64,000 nucleotides of DNA, from positions 310,001 to 374,000 of the forward strand of contig NZ_JAQJZJ010000004.1 of the NCBI RefSeq assembly GCF_027988105.1, written 5' to 3'. Shown here piece by piece: positions 18,302 through 28,358 of the stretch. The notes below the pieces were generated by a model. The model was not told where the DNA came from and searched no databases. It worked only from the letters and a program-made list of their open reading frames with translations. The position numbers were made by a program, and so were the translations under genes. Source of the DNA: Pseudomonas aestuarii. GTDB taxonomy: Bacteria; Pseudomonadota; Gammaproteobacteria; Pseudomonadales; Pseudomonadaceae. Position 1 is the stretch's first letter, and each line of letters starts with the position of its first letter.

Positions 18302-19810
18302 TTACACGTCAGCCGGGCTGATATTCAGCCGCTGCATGCGGTACAGCAGGGTGCGGCGCGGCAGGCCGAGCTCGCCGGCGGCGCTGGTCTGGTTGCCGCG
18401 GTTCTTGCGCAGACAGTCGAGCAGCAGGCTGCGTTCGACACGCTCCATGCGCTCACGCAGGTTCATGTTGGCGTCGCTGTTGCTGGTCTGGTGCAGGTTG
18501 AAGTACTCGGGTAACAACTCGCCGCCTTCGCAGAGCAGCACGGCACGCTCGACCAGGCCCTTGAGCTCGCGCACATTGCCGGGGAAGGCATAGCTGGCCA
18601 GTTGATCCAGGGTGCTGTCGGCCCAGCGACAAGGGTCACGTTGCAGGAAGGCGCTGGCCTTGTCGGCGAAATGCCGGGCCAGGGTCAGGATGTCCTGGTC
18701 GCGCTCGCGCAGGGCAGGCAGTTCGATGGGGAATTGCGCCAGGCGATAGAACAGGTCTTCGCGAAAGCGGCCTGCTTCCACCAGGGCGCGCAGGTCGCAA
18801 TGGGTGGCGGCGACTATGCGCACATCGACGGTGTGGGTTTCGCTGCAGCCCAGCGGGCGGACTTCGCCTTCCTGCAATACCCGCAGCAGCTTGGCTTGCA
18901 GGGTCAGCGGCATGTCGCCGATTTCATCGAGAAACAAGGTGCCGCCGTCGGCCGCGTCGAACAGGCCCCGATGGTCGCGGTCGGCCCCGCTGAAGGCGCC
19001 TTTGCGGTAACCGAACAGCTCGCTTTCCAGCAGGGTTTCCGGCAGCGAGGCGCAGTTCTGCACGATGAAGGCCTGGCTCCGCCGCACCCCGCAATCATGG
19101 ATGGCGCGCGCCACCAGTTCCTTGCCGGTGCCGGTCTCACCGGTCAGCAGCACGCTGACCGGGTTGTGTAGCACCTTGCCGATCATCTGATACAGCTCGC
19201 GCATCGGCGTGCTGTCGCCGATCAGGCCGTAGCCACTGGCGCAGGGTATGTTGCTGGGCCTGGCCGCTTGTTCAGTGCGTGGCGCGCGCAGGCGCTGCAG
19301 CAGGTGTAGTTGAGCGATCACGAAGCTGCCGAGATGGCCAAGCGAGCCGGCAAAACCTTGCAGGTCGCTTGCCTGCTGGCTAGCGATCAGCAGCAGGCCG
19401 TTGACGTGTTGCTGTTCGTCGAGCAGCGGCACGCACAGCAGGCTGCGCCAGGCCTGTGCTACGTCCGGTAGAAAGCCGATCTGCTGCAGGCTGCTGTCCA
19501 GTTCGCTGATGCTGAGAACCTGGTTTTGACACAGGCAATATTGCAGCAGTTGCTCGCCGTCATAGTCGCTGGGCAGGCTGGCCTCTGCGCGGGGTTGCAG
19601 CAGGCCGTCCTGCCACTCGGCATTCAGGGTCAGGCGGGTGTGGGTGTCGTCCAGCAGATACAGCTGGCTCAGCCCGCACCCAGACAGTTGCGCCGCGCCT
19701 TCAACCAGTCCGCCGAGCAGGGCGTCGCCATTGGCCGCCCGCGCCAGGCCGGCGAAACGCTGTAACAGCGCCTCGGCATAACGCAGCGGCTGCGCCACCT
19801 GGTGGAACAT
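18302..19810 (-). CDS. sfa: Sigma54-dependent (RpoN) activator of the T6SS cluster (Sfa2-like)
   Basis: 502 aa with three parts: an N-terminal GAF-like sensor (about 1-170), a central AAA+ domain with Walker A GETGTGKE and the sigma54-contact loop GAFSGA (a conservative variant of GAFTGA), and a C-terminal Fis-type helix-turn-helix ([20 protein letters not shown]). The open frame extends to 19873 inside clpV, but the ATG at 19810 lies outside clpV and has AAGG about 9 nt upstream. The place after clpV matches sfa2 (PA1663). It presumably acts on sigma54 promoters of T6SS genes; I could not find a convincing -24/-12 box upstream of tssA. Confidence 0.9.
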   Translation of the reverse strand: MFHQVAQPLRYAEALLQRFAGLARAANGDALLGGLVEGAAQLSGCGLSQLYLLDDTHTRLTLNAEWQDGLLQPRAEASLPSDYDGEQLLQYCLCQNQVLSISELDSSLQQIGFLPDVAQAWRSLLCVPLLDEQQHVNGLLLIASQQASDLQGFAGSLGHLGSFVIAQLHLLQRLRAPRTEQAARPSNIPCASGYGLIGDSTPMRELYQMIGKVLHNPVSVLLTGETGTGKELVARAIHDCGVRRSQAFIVQNCASLPETLLESELFGYRKGAFSGADRDHRGLFDAADGGTLFLDEIGDMPLTLQAKLLRVLQEGEVRPLGCSETHTVDVRIVAATHCDLRALVEAGRFREDLFYRLAQFPIELPALRERDQDILTLARHFADKASAFLQRDPCRWADSTLDQLASYAFPGNVRELKGLVERAVLLCEGGELLPEYFNLHQTSNSDANMNLRERMERVERSLLLDCLRKNRGNQTSAAGELGLPRRTLLYRMQRLNISPADV

Positions 19811-19820
19811 CGGTGCGACC

Positions 19821-22418
19821 TTAAGCGAACTCACAGACCACCGTTCCTTCACCGTCGAGGGTGGCGTGCACACGTTGCAGGTTTTCGCCGCTGGCCATGG
19901 CCGCCAGCAGGCGATCGACCACCAAGGGCTGCAGGTGCTGGTCGATCAGGTGGTCGATCAGGCGCGCGCCGCTGTCGCTGTGGCTGCAGCGCTCGGCGAG
20001 GTTGTCGACCAGCGCGGCGCTGTGGCTGAACTGCAACTGACGGCGGGCCAGGCGCTCGCCGAACCGTGCCAGCTTGAGGCCAACCAGTTGGTTGAGTACT
20101 TCGCCATCGATTGGGTAATAAGGCACCACGCGCATGCGCCCAAGCAGCGCCGGCTTGAAGTACTGCGATAGGGTCGGGCGAATCGCCTGCTCCAGATCCT
20201 CGGCGTGCGGGCGTTGGCCGCCCTGGCAGAGGCTGGCGATGCGCTCGCTGGCCAGGTTGCTGGTCATCAGGATCAGGCAATTGCGGAAGTTGATCTCGCG
20301 CCCTTCGCCGTCGTTGGCCACGCCCTTGTCGAAGATCTGATAGAAGATGTTCATCACGTCCGGGTCGGCTTTTTCCACTTCATCCAGCAGGATCACCGAG
20401 TAGGGCTTCTGTCGCACCGCCTCGGTGAGCATGCCGCCCTCGCCGTAACCGACGTAGCCGGGCGGCGCACCGATCAGGCGCGAGACGCTGTGCTTTTCCT
20501 GGAACTCGGACATGTTGATGGTGGTGAGGAAGCGCTCGCCGCCGTACAGCAGGTCGGCCAGGGCCAGGGCGGTTTCGGTCTTGCCGACGCCGCTGGGGCC
20601 GACCAGCAGGAATACCCCGACCGGCGCGTCGCTGCGGTTGAGGCCGGCGGCGCTGGCGCGCATCGAGCGGTCGAGGGCTTCGATGGCCTGTTCCTGGCCG
20701 CGCAGACGTTGGCGCAGATCGCTGGCGAAGCTCAGCACCTTGCTGTTGTGCTCGCGGGCCAGCTGGCTCAGCGGCACCCCGGTCCAGTGGCTGATCACCT
20801 CGGCGACCAGGCGCGGGCAGACCTCGAAGCTGACCAGGCGCTCATGGGCCTGGGCGCCGGCCAGCTCGACCTGCACGTCGCGCAGCTGCCCTTCCAGCTG
20901 TTGCAGATCGGCCGCTGGTTCCGGGTTTTCCTCATTGGTTGCGGCACGGGCGCTGGCGCACTGCTTGCGCAGCTCGAGCAGACGGGTGGCCAGCTCGCGC
21001 TGCACGGCCCAGCGGGCTTCGATCTGCTCCAGTTCGGCGCGGGCTGCGCTCAAGCGCTGCTCCAGCTGCTCGAGGGCGTCGCTATCGATATTCAGGCCGG
21101 CGTCCAGGTCGCGGCCCATGGCCTCGCTCTGCCGTTCGCCCTCGGCGATTTCGCCACGCAGGCGCTCCAGCGCCTCGGGGGCGGCGGCCAGGCTGATGCG
21201 CACCCGGGCGCAGGCGGTATCCAGTACATCCACGGCCTTGTCCGGCAGCTGGCGACCGGCCAGGTAGCGCGCGGACAGCTCGGCAGCGGCGACCACGGCG
21301 TCGTCGCGCAGGTAGATGCCATGGCTTTTTTCATACACCGGCGCCAGGCCGCGGAGGATGGTCACCGCTTCCTCGACCGTGGGTTCGAGCAGCTGCACCG
21401 GCTGGAAGCGGCGGGCCAGGGCCGGGTCCTTCTCGAAGTATTTCTTGTATTCGCTCCAGGTGGTGGCGGCGATGGTGCGCAGCTCGCCACGGGCCAGGGC
21501 CGGCTTGAGCAGGTTGGCGGCATCGCCGCCGCCGGCCTGGCCACCGGCGCCGATCAGGGTGTGGGCTTCGTCGATAAACAGGATGATCGGCTTGGGCGAG
21601 CCTTTGACTTCATCGATCACCCCCTGCAGGCGTCGTTCGAATTCGCCTTTGACGCTGGCGCCGGCCTGCAGCAGACCCAGATCCAGACACAGCAGCTCGA
21701 CGCCCTTGAGCGCATCCGGCACTTCGCCGGCGGCGATGCGCAGGGCCAGGCCCTCGACGATGGCGGTCTTGCCGACACCGGCCTCGCCGACCACGATCGG
21801 GTTGCTTTTGCGCCGGCGGGCGAGGATGTCGATCATCTGGCGGATCGCCGCGTCGCGGCACAGTACCGGGTCGAGCTTGCCGTCGCGGGCCTGCTGGGTG
21901 AAGTTGTGGGTGAAACGCGACAGGTTGGATTCGCCGCCAATGGCGGTCTTGCCTGCCGCTGGCTGCGCTTGCTGGGCCATGGCGAAGTCGCGCAGGCGCT
22001 CTGGGTTGAGCTTGGCCAGCAGCGCCTGGTAATGGCTGCCTGCATAGCGCATCGGGTTGCGCAGCAGGGCGAGGATCAGCGCGGCCTGCTCGACCTGGTT
22101 CTGGCCCAGCTCCAGGTTGGCCACCAGCAGGGCGTCCTGCAACCATTGCACCAGTTCGCTGGAAAACACCGGGTTGCGCGACTCGTTGTGCTCGCCGCGC
22201 GGTTGCAGGGCGCGGGCCAGCTCGCCAGCGTCGACTTCGGCATCCTGCAGCGCGCGGATGAGCAGGCCATCGGGCCGCTCGAGCAGGCCGAGCAGCAGGT
22301 CCTCGACCAATATCTTGCTGCCGCCACGCACCACGCAGCGTTCGGCCGCGAGTTCCAGATCGTTCTTGGTGGCGGCGTCGAGGGCCTGTACCAGCTGTTG
22401 CAGATCGACGTTGATCAT
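19821..22418 (-). CDS. clpV: T6SS ATPase ClpV (TssH)
   Basis: 865 aa, a ClpB-family AAA+ ATPase that disassembles contracted TssB/TssC sheaths. It has an N-terminal Clp_N domain, a first Walker A GEAGVGKT at residues 211-218 with Walker B ILFIDEAHTLIG, a coiled-coil middle domain, and a second Walker A GPSGVGKT near residue 600 with VILLDEVEKA. It is full length and placed between tssG and sfa as in HSI-II. The plus-strand open frame of over 700 codons across it is a shadow. Confidence 0.97.
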   Translation of the reverse strand: MINVDLQQLVQALDAATKNDLELAAERCVVRGGSKILVEDLLLGLLERPDGLLIRALQDAEVDAGELARALQPRGEHNESRNPVFSSELVQWLQDALLVANLELGQNQVEQAALILALLRNPMRYAGSHYQALLAKLNPERLRDFAMAQQAQPAAGKTAIGGESNLSRFTHNFTQQARDGKLDPVLCRDAAIRQMIDILARRRKSNPIVVGEAGVGKTAIVEGLALRIAAGEVPDALKGVELLCLDLGLLQAGASVKGEFERRLQGVIDEVKGSPKPIILFIDEAHTLIGAGGQAGGGDAANLLKPALARGELRTIAATTWSEYKKYFEKDPALARRFQPVQLLEPTVEEAVTILRGLAPVYEKSHGIYLRDDAVVAAAELSARYLAGRQLPDKAVDVLDTACARVRISLAAAPEALERLRGEIAEGERQSEAMGRDLDAGLNIDSDALEQLEQRLSAARAELEQIEARWAVQRELATRLLELRKQCASARAATNEENPEPAADLQQLEGQLRDVQVELAGAQAHERLVSFEVCPRLVAEVISHWTGVPLSQLAREHNSKVLSFASDLRQRLRGQEQAIEALDRSMRASAAGLNRSDAPVGVFLLVGPSGVGKTETALALADLLYGGERFLTTINMSEFQEKHSVSRLIGAPPGYVGYGEGGMLTEAVRQKPYSVILLDEVEKADPDVMNIFYQIFDKGVANDGEGREINFRNCLILMTSNLASERIASLCQGGQRPHAEDLEQAIRPTLSQYFKPALLGRMRVVPYYPIDGEVLNQLVGLKLARFGERLARRQLQFSHSAALVDNLAERCSHSDSGARLIDHLIDQHLQPLVVDRLLAAMASGENLQRVHATLDGEGTVVCEFA

Positions 22419-22429
22419 TTCATCAGTCC

Positions 22430-23467
22430 TTAATGAGTTTTGCTGCCAAGGGTGACCACGCCGTCGGCGTTATCCCGTCCCAGCCAGGTGGTCCAGCCCA
22501 GCAGGCAGGGGTTGTCGGCGCCGAGGCGCAGTTGGCGAATTTCGTCCTGGCGCAATTCCAGGCGGATGTCGTAGTCCAGCGGGTCACGCAGGGTGAAACG
22601 CACCAGCGCGCAGAGCGGTTGGTAGCCACTGCCGACGGGCAGGAATTCATGGAAGCGCTCCCAGTCGAGCTGGCGCACATGGATGCGGAACTTGCCGCCG
22701 CGGTCGCGCACGAACTCGCCGAGCACCAGGCTTTCGCCCAGTTGACTGTTGGCCAGGCCAAGGCGATTGCGTTGCTCGTCGAGAATTTCCACCTGGCGTT
22801 CCAGGCATTGCTCGATAAACAGCGCGGCGTGCTTGAAGTAGTAGCGCAACACCGACTCGATCAGCGCCGCCGAATGGGCGCGCAAACTGAGCAAGCCGAG
22901 GTAGGGCAGTAGGCGTTTCCAGTTCAGCTCAGAGGCGGCGCGAATCTGCGCACCGCCGAGGCCGATCAGGGCGAACAGCTGCTCGGAGAACGGGTCAAGC
23001 GCGCCGCTCTGGAACCGCGCGTGATAGCGGTACTTCTGCCAGATCGGCAGCAGCAAGCTTTGCAGGCGGTTGTTGAACAGGTCGAGAAAATCCCGGGTCG
23101 GGTTGCCGTCCGCACTGTCACCCAAGGCCTGTTCGCCATAGAAGGCGGGCAGGGGGGAGCCGGCCCCGCACAGGCTGACCAGATTGATGCGCAGGCGTGC
23201 GCGCAGCTCGCCGTGCTCCTCGAAGAACTGCACGCGATCGATATCGCTGCCGGGAAAACCCAGGCTCGGATTGGCCTGCAGTTCCAGGCGTTGCAGCAGT
23301 GCTTGCTCGTCCAGGTGCGGATGGGCGGCCTGCAGGCGTTCCAGCACCAGCTGCACACCCTGGAACAGGCTGTATTCGCGGATGCCCCGGCTAAGCCGGG
23401 TGAGGTCCGGCGCAAAGTCTGTTGGGCTGCTGCCAGGCGGCGTTGCAGCCGGGCTCAGGGTGCTCAT
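22430..23467 (-). CDS. tssG: T6SS baseplate protein TssG (HsiH)
   Basis: 345 aa, standard TssG length. The region GIREYSLFQGVQLVLERL and the later segment GLLSLRAHSAALIESVLRYYF are typical of the family (ImpH/VasB). TssG forms a heterotrimer with two TssF copies in the baseplate wedge. It starts about 75 bp after tssF ends and stops 11 bp before clpV. Confidence 0.95.
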   Translation of the reverse strand: MSTLSPAATPPGSSPTDFAPDLTRLSRGIREYSLFQGVQLVLERLQAAHPHLDEQALLQRLELQANPSLGFPGSDIDRVQFFEEHGELRARLRINLVSLCGAGSPLPAFYGEQALGDSADGNPTRDFLDLFNNRLQSLLLPIWQKYRYHARFQSGALDPFSEQLFALIGLGGAQIRAASELNWKRLLPYLGLLSLRAHSAALIESVLRYYFKHAALFIEQCLERQVEILDEQRNRLGLANSQLGESLVLGEFVRDRGGKFRIHVRQLDWERFHEFLPVGSGYQPLCALVRFTLRDPLDYDIRLELRQDEIRQLRLGADNPCLLGWTTWLGRDNADGVVTLGSKTH

Positions 23468-23543
23468 TTAGCCCCCATAAACTGCTGGTCTTCGCCCGTT
23501 CGCGCCTTGCCAGCCGCGGGCTTGCATGCCGTTGCGTGGAGTC

Positions 23544-25334
23544 TCATAGCAGGGGTTGTTGCCCCATGCGCGGCGTCCATTGATACACCTCTCCCTGGGT
23601 GCTCTGCACGCGCAGCTCGTGATACGAGTTCAAGCTGGCGTAGAGGGCGAAAAATTCATTGAGTACCGTGGCGAAGAGGAACAGGTCGCCCTCGCCGACA
23701 TAGCCCTCGGGGTTGATCGTCAGCTGGGTGCGTACGCCGCGCACCGGCAGGCCGCGGTGCAGGCGGTCGACATGCTGATGACCGATGCTTTTCAGGCCAT
23801 CGAGCAGGCGCTTGCTGACCTTCTCCGCGTGCTGGTCGTAGTAGCGCGGCAGGTCGTAGGTTTCGAGGATCACCTTGAGCGCATCGACGTTGGCCAGCGA
23901 CAGGTAGTTCAGCGACATGTTGCTGATCAGCTTCCAGAGGAAATCGCGGTGCAGGGGCGGTGCGTAGCTTGGCGTCACCGCGCTGATATTGCGGAAGCTG
24001 AGAAACTCCGGGGTGTCCTCGCAGGGCTTACAGATATCACCGAGGCCCAGCTGGCGCGGCAGGTTCTGGTTGGTGCAGGTCAGTTCGATCGACAGGGTTT
24101 CGTGCTGGTCGAGGTTGCGCAGGCCGAAGCTCAGGTAGGTCTCCAGGCCGTCGCCGAGCATCGACGGCTGCTGGCGTACGCTGTAGTGCGGGCGGGCATG
24201 GGGCACGTCGAAGCTGGCGTCATGCTCGAAGGATTCGAACGGCACGTACTCCTCGTAACCCTTGCCGCCCGGCTTCCAGCCGGTGACCCGGTCCACCGAG
24301 AACACCCCGCAGTGCTGCGAGTCGAACTCCGAAGGCAGCAGCAGGTACTGATCCTGCTTGCCGTCCAGGCGGATCGGAATGGCGTCGTGGGCGAACAGGT
24401 TGACCACCGGCGTGCAGTACAGGCGCACGTTGTCCAGGGTCGGGCGAATGCGTTGCCCCCCGGCCTTGTTGATATCGAAGCGCAGCTCCAGGCCGCGGGC
24501 CTGCTTGAGCAGCTCTGGCGGCAGGCGCTTGAGCGCATCCAGGCCCTTGAGATCGACGAACAGGAACTTGTCCTGAAAGGCGAAGTACTCCTGCAGGTAG
24601 CGATAGCCGCGGAAGGTGTTGAGCGGGTAGGGGATCAGCGCCTGGTCTTCGTCGAAGCCGACCGGCTGCACCTGCTCGGCGCCCAGTTTCAAGGCCGGCA
24701 CCGCTTGGCCCTGGGCGTCTTGCAGCGGCTTGCCGGCGCCATCCAGCAGCACCAGCTGGATGCCGCCCAGATGCCGCAGCAGGCTCAGGTAGAGCAACTG
24801 GCTGATATAGCGCTCGCCGGCCAGGTGCAGGCGCAGCTGCTTGAGGTCGAGGTCGCCGAGGTGACCATCGGCGCTCATTTCCAGGCGCAGGCTGAGCAGC
24901 GCGCCGTCGCCCTTGACCGAGTAATCCAGGCCGTTGAGCGCCAAGGGCAGCACTTCGGTGGCGAAGCAGGTGCGGAAGCGACAGGTCACGCCCTGGATCG
25001 GCTTGGACTCCACCGGCGTGTGGCGCGGCACCGGCAGCGCCGGGCCGGGACGCTTGAGCGGGTCGAACTGGAGCATGCTGAAGGCCGGCAGCGGGCGCAT
25101 ATAGTTCGGCCACAGCAGGTGCATCAGCGAATGGGTCAGCTCCGGCAGCTCGTCGTCGAGCTTCTGCCGCAGACGCCCGGTAAGAAAGGCGAAGCCCTCC
25201 AGCAGCCGCTCGACATCCGGGTCGCGCCCGCTCTGCCCAAGAAACGGTGCCAACGCCGGGCTGCGCTCGGCAAAACGCTTGCCGAGCTGGCGCAGGGCGG
25301 AGAGTTCGCTCTGGTAGTAGTGGTTGAAAGACAT
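23544..25334 (-). CDS. tssF: T6SS baseplate protein TssF (HsiG)
   Basis: 596 aa, with the conserved N-terminus NHYYQSELSALRQLGKRFAE and RDPDVERLLEGFAFLTGRLR, and the LMHLLWPNYMRPLPAFSML block of TssF/VasA. It is a baseplate wedge component contacting TssG and TssK. It lies 29 bp after the PAAR gene and is intact. Confidence 0.96.
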   Translation of the reverse strand: MSFNHYYQSELSALRQLGKRFAERSPALAPFLGQSGRDPDVERLLEGFAFLTGRLRQKLDDELPELTHSLMHLLWPNYMRPLPAFSMLQFDPLKRPGPALPVPRHTPVESKPIQGVTCRFRTCFATEVLPLALNGLDYSVKGDGALLSLRLEMSADGHLGDLDLKQLRLHLAGERYISQLLYLSLLRHLGGIQLVLLDGAGKPLQDAQGQAVPALKLGAEQVQPVGFDEDQALIPYPLNTFRGYRYLQEYFAFQDKFLFVDLKGLDALKRLPPELLKQARGLELRFDINKAGGQRIRPTLDNVRLYCTPVVNLFAHDAIPIRLDGKQDQYLLLPSEFDSQHCGVFSVDRVTGWKPGGKGYEEYVPFESFEHDASFDVPHARPHYSVRQQPSMLGDGLETYLSFGLRNLDQHETLSIELTCTNQNLPRQLGLGDICKPCEDTPEFLSFRNISAVTPSYAPPLHRDFLWKLISNMSLNYLSLANVDALKVILETYDLPRYYDQHAEKVSKRLLDGLKSIGHQHVDRLHRGLPVRGVRTQLTINPEGYVGEGDLFLFATVLNEFFALYASLNSYHELRVQSTQGEVYQWTPRMGQQPLL

Positions 25335-25363
25335 TCAGCGGGTCATCCCTGTGCTGGTTCGGC

Positions 25364-25639
25364 TTAGCCGCCGATGAGAACTGTGCCGGAACCTGCGGTG
25401 ACCACGTTGCCATGACTACCCACGGTGCCGACGGTGGTCGCCGGCATGCCGTTGATCAGCACATTGGGGATCACCGCGCTGGCCAGGGCGCTGCCGCAGC
25501 CGGTCGGGTCGCCCATGCGCGCGGCCGGCAGGCCGTCGAACAGTACGTCGGGCGAACCGGCGGCGATCGGGTTAGTGCCGTGACCCGGAATCGGGCAGGC
25601 AGTCGGATCGTTGAGGCGTGCAGCGGGTTTGCCAGACAT
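25364..25639 (-). CDS. PAAR-domain spike tip protein
   Basis: A 91-aa stand-alone PAAR protein (GKPAARLNDPTACPIPGHG, then DVLFDGLPAARMGDPTGCG and NGMPATTVGTVGSHG). The repeats build the small zinc-binding cone that caps VgrG. There is no C-terminal toxin extension, so it is a structural tip or carries cargo non-covalently. It lies 10 bp downstream of tssE inside the core operon. Confidence 0.95.
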   Translation of the reverse strand: MSGKPAARLNDPTACPIPGHGTNPIAAGSPDVLFDGLPAARMGDPTGCGSALASAVIPNVLINGMPATTVGTVGSHGNVVTAGSGTVLIGG

Positions 25640-25649
25640 GGGACGCTCC

Positions 25650-26057
25650 TTAATTGACCTTGACCTGTCCGCTGCCGTCCAGGCTCGCGGAGAAACTCAC
25701 TTGGCGTTTGCACCCTTCGATTTCCAGCAGGCCTTCGATGGCGAAGCGCAGGCTGAGTGGATCGTGGTGGCGGGGCAGGGAAATCACCCGCACCTCGCGC
25801 AAACGCGGTTCGTACGCTTCGATAAAGCGTTCGATGGCGATACGCGCCTGCTGCAGCGAATCGTGCAGCGACAGGCGCATATCGTTCAAATCGGGCAACC
25901 CGTAGTCGGGCAGCGTTTGCACGCTGCCCGCCCGGGTGCTGAGCATTTTGGCCAGGTGGGTCGCCACCGACGCCATGGCAGCGACCTCGCGGCTCCAGCC
26001 AGCACGTAGGCTGGCTTCACCGCCGAGGCGTTCGAACAGGCTTCCGTACCCGGCCAT
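25650..26057 (-). CDS. tssE: T6SS baseplate protein TssE (gp25-like, HsiF)
   Basis: 135 aa, GPW/gp25 family (GYGSLFERLGGEA at the N-terminus; YGLPDLNDMRLS, then EPRLREVRVISLP, the conserved EPRL motif). The open frame extends upstream to 26171, but that extension is translated from a repeat element; the ATG at 26057 matches the family start. The nearest upstream sequence belongs to the right half of the hairpin element and offers no good ribosome binding site, so translation may be affected by the insertion. Confidence 0.93.
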   Translation of the reverse strand: MAGYGSLFERLGGEASLRAGWSREVAAMASVATHLAKMLSTRAGSVQTLPDYGLPDLNDMRLSLHDSLQQARIAIERFIEAYEPRLREVRVISLPRHHDPLSLRFAIEGLLEIEGCKRQVSFSASLDGSGQVKVN

Positions 26058-26066
26058 AATCAGGTT

Positions 26067-26323
26067 CTGCCCACGAACAAAACACGGTGGCGACGCTGGC
26101 CGTTTTCGCGCAGTGCCAGGAAGGACGAACGTGGTGTGCTGCTTGCCCACGAGTTCGTCATGACGCCGCAATGCGCGAAAACGGACGCGTCCCGAAGGGT
26201 TGCGCCCAGAAACGCGTCAGGCTGCGTTAATCGACCCTTATTTGGAACAACCAAACCGCGGGTCTCGCGCCTTGCCTGGCGCATTTCTGGGCGGCAACGC
26301 CGGTGTGTTTTGTTCATGGGCAG
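26067..26323. repeat. Hairpin-rich MITE-like repeat element filling the tssC-tssE gap
   Basis: The gap between tssC and tssE is one structured element. Terminal inverted repeats of 19 bp (26067-26085 and 26305-26323) differ at one base; the arm reads CTGCCCACGAACAAAACAC. Inside are a 13-bp perfect inverted repeat (26100-26112 with 26172-26184, CCGTTTTCGCGCA) and a third pair (26204-26222 with 26274-26292, 17 of 19 matching). A fourth smaller hairpin lies in between (gacgaac...gttcgtc). No open frame within it looks like a gene. The organisation suggests a non-autonomous mobile or intergenic repeat; no target duplication is evident. Confidence 0.72.
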
Positions 26324-26327
26324 AGCC

Positions 26328-27803
26328 TCACTCCTTGTCCAGCTTGCCAACCAAGGACAGGGTGAAATCGGCACCCATGTACTTGAAGTGCGGGCGCACG
26401 TTGAGGCTGACGCGGTACCAGCCAGGCTCGCCTTCGACGTCACTGACGATGACCTGAGCGGCGCGCAGCGGACGACGGCCACGCACTTCGGCGCTGGGGT
26501 TTTCCTGGTCGGCGACGTACTGGCGGATCCACTTGTTGAGTTCCAGTTCGAGGTCGGTGCGCTCTTTCCACGCGCCGATCTGCTCGCGCTGCAGCACTTT
26601 CAGGTAGTGGGCCAGGCGGTTGACGATGAACAGGTAGGGCAGCTGGGTGCCGAGCTTGTAGTTCAGTTCGGCGGTCTTGCCTTCCGCGCTGATGCCGAAG
26701 AACTTCGGCTTCTGCGCCGAGTTGGCGGAGAAGAACGCGGCGTTGTCGCTGCCCTTGCGCATGGTCAGGGCGATGAAGCCTTCTTCGGCCAATTCGTATT
26801 CACGACGGTCGGAGACCAGCACTTCGGTGGGGATCTTGGTTTCGATCTCGCCCATGCTCTCGAAGTGGTGCAGCGGCAGGTCGTCCACTGCGCCGCCGCT
26901 CTGCGGGCCGATGATGTTCGGGCACCAGCGGAACTTGGCGAAGCTGTCGGTCAGGCGGCTGGCGAAGGTGTAGGCAGTGTTGCCCCACAGGTAGTGTTCG
27001 TGGCTGTTGGCGACGTTCTCTTTGTAGACGAAGCTCTTGACCGGGTTGTCTTCTGGATCGTAGGGGTTGCGCAGGAGGAAGCGCGGTACGGTGAGGCCGA
27101 CGTAGCGGGCGTCTTCCTGTTCGCGGAAGCTCTGCCATTTGGCGAATTGCGGGCCTTCGAAGTGGTCTTTCAGGTCCTTCAGGTCCGGCAGGCCTGTGAA
27201 GCTTTCCAGGCCGAAGAATTTCGGACCGGCCGCGGCGATGAAGGGGGCGTGGGCCATGGTGGCGACGCTGGCAACGTATTGCAGGGTCTTGATGTCCGGC
27301 GCACTCGGGTCGAAGAAGTAGTTGGCGATCAGGGCGCCGACCGGCTGGCCACCGAACTGGCCGTATTCGGCGGTGTAGATGTGCTTGTACAGGCCGGATT
27401 GGGTGATTTCCGGGCTGTCCTCGAAGTCATCGAGCAGGTCCTGCTTGGACGCGTTGATGATCTCCAGCTTGATGTTTTCGCGGAAGTTGGTCCGGTCCAC
27501 CAGCAGCTGCAGGCCGCGCCAGGAGGATTCCAGGGCCTGGAACTCGGCGTTGTGCAGGATTTCGTCCATCTGCCGGCTGAGCTTGGCGTCGATCTCCGCG
27601 ATCATGCGGTCGACCATGGCCTTTTTCACCGGCTCATTTTCGTTCTGCGGCTTGAGCAACTCCTCGATGAACGCCGACACGCCGCGCTTGGCGATGTCAT
27701 AGGCGTCGTCGTCCGGAGTCAGTTTGGTCTCGGCGATGATGCGGTCGAGAATGCCGAGTTCGGCGGCGCTACGGCCGCTTTCCACTGCTGCGCTTGTGCT
27801 CAT
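26328..27803 (-). CDS. tssC: T6SS contractile sheath large subunit TssC (HsiC/VipB)
   Basis: 491 aa, full length. Typical blocks are ESSWRGLQLLVDRT, VGALIANYFFDPS and the C-terminal GWYRVSLNVRPHFKYMGADFTLSLVGKLDKE. TssC pairs with TssB to form the contractile sheath around the Hcp tube. It lies 26 bp downstream of tssB and is followed by the hairpin element rather than directly by tssE. Confidence 0.97.
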   Translation of the reverse strand: MSTSAAVESGRSAAELGILDRIIAETKLTPDDDAYDIAKRGVSAFIEELLKPQNENEPVKKAMVDRMIAEIDAKLSRQMDEILHNAEFQALESSWRGLQLLVDRTNFRENIKLEIINASKQDLLDDFEDSPEITQSGLYKHIYTAEYGQFGGQPVGALIANYFFDPSAPDIKTLQYVASVATMAHAPFIAAAGPKFFGLESFTGLPDLKDLKDHFEGPQFAKWQSFREQEDARYVGLTVPRFLLRNPYDPEDNPVKSFVYKENVANSHEHYLWGNTAYTFASRLTDSFAKFRWCPNIIGPQSGGAVDDLPLHHFESMGEIETKIPTEVLVSDRREYELAEEGFIALTMRKGSDNAAFFSANSAQKPKFFGISAEGKTAELNYKLGTQLPYLFIVNRLAHYLKVLQREQIGAWKERTDLELELNKWIRQYVADQENPSAEVRGRRPLRAAQVIVSDVEGEPGWYRVSLNVRPHFKYMGADFTLSLVGKLDKE

Positions 27804-27829
27804 TAAATTAGCTTCCTTGTTAATTGAGA

Positions 27830-28336
27830 TCAGGAATCCAGCTTGCCCTGGGCGGCGAGGCCGAGCTCACCGAGTATGCGCTCACGCGAGTCGTCGTCGG
27901 CGAGTACGCTTTCAATCGCCTTGCGGAAGGCCGGGGCATTGCCCAGCGGGCCTTTGAGGGCAACCAGCGCGTCGCGCAGTTCCATCAACTTCTTCAGCTC
28001 GGGCACTTGCTCGACCAGGTTGGCCGGGTTGAAGTCCTTCATCGAGTTGATCCGCAACTGTACGGCCAGTTCATCGTCGCTCGGCTCGTCCTGCAGGCGG
28101 TTGGGTACGCCGAAGGTCAGGTTGAGCTCCTGCTTGCCCAGCACCTCGTCGAAGCTGTTCTTGTCGATGCTGATCGGCTTGCGGTCTTCGATCTTGCGTT
28201 CATCGGCGCGCTGGGTGAAGTCGCCGAGCACCATCAGTTTCAACGGCAGTTCGATCTCTTCCTGAGCGCCGCCGGTGGACGGTTTGAAGGTGACGTTGAT
28301 GCGTTCCTTGGGGGCTACCGAGCCTTCTTTGGCCAT
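27830..28336 (-). CDS. tssB: T6SS contractile sheath small subunit TssB (HsiB/VipA)
   Basis: 168 aa, starting MAKEGSVAPKERINVTFKP, with the LPLKLMVLGDFT motif and NFDEV-like NSFDEVLGKQELNL region of the family. It has a good ribosome binding site (AAAGGAG, about 8-9 nt upstream). It is preceded by two GC-rich inverted repeats in the 53-bp gap after tssA. Confidence 0.97.
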   Translation of the reverse strand: MAKEGSVAPKERINVTFKPSTGGAQEEIELPLKLMVLGDFTQRADERKIEDRKPISIDKNSFDEVLGKQELNLTFGVPNRLQDEPSDDELAVQLRINSMKDFNPANLVEQVPELKKLMELRDALVALKGPLGNAPAFRKAIESVLADDDSRERILGELGLAAQGKLDS

Positions 28337-28358
28337 GGGTGTTCTCCTTTGCGTTTAC

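Noticed and set aside
26058..26171. N-terminal extension of tssE
   Set aside because: The extra 38 residues come from the hairpin element and are absent from the TssE family start.
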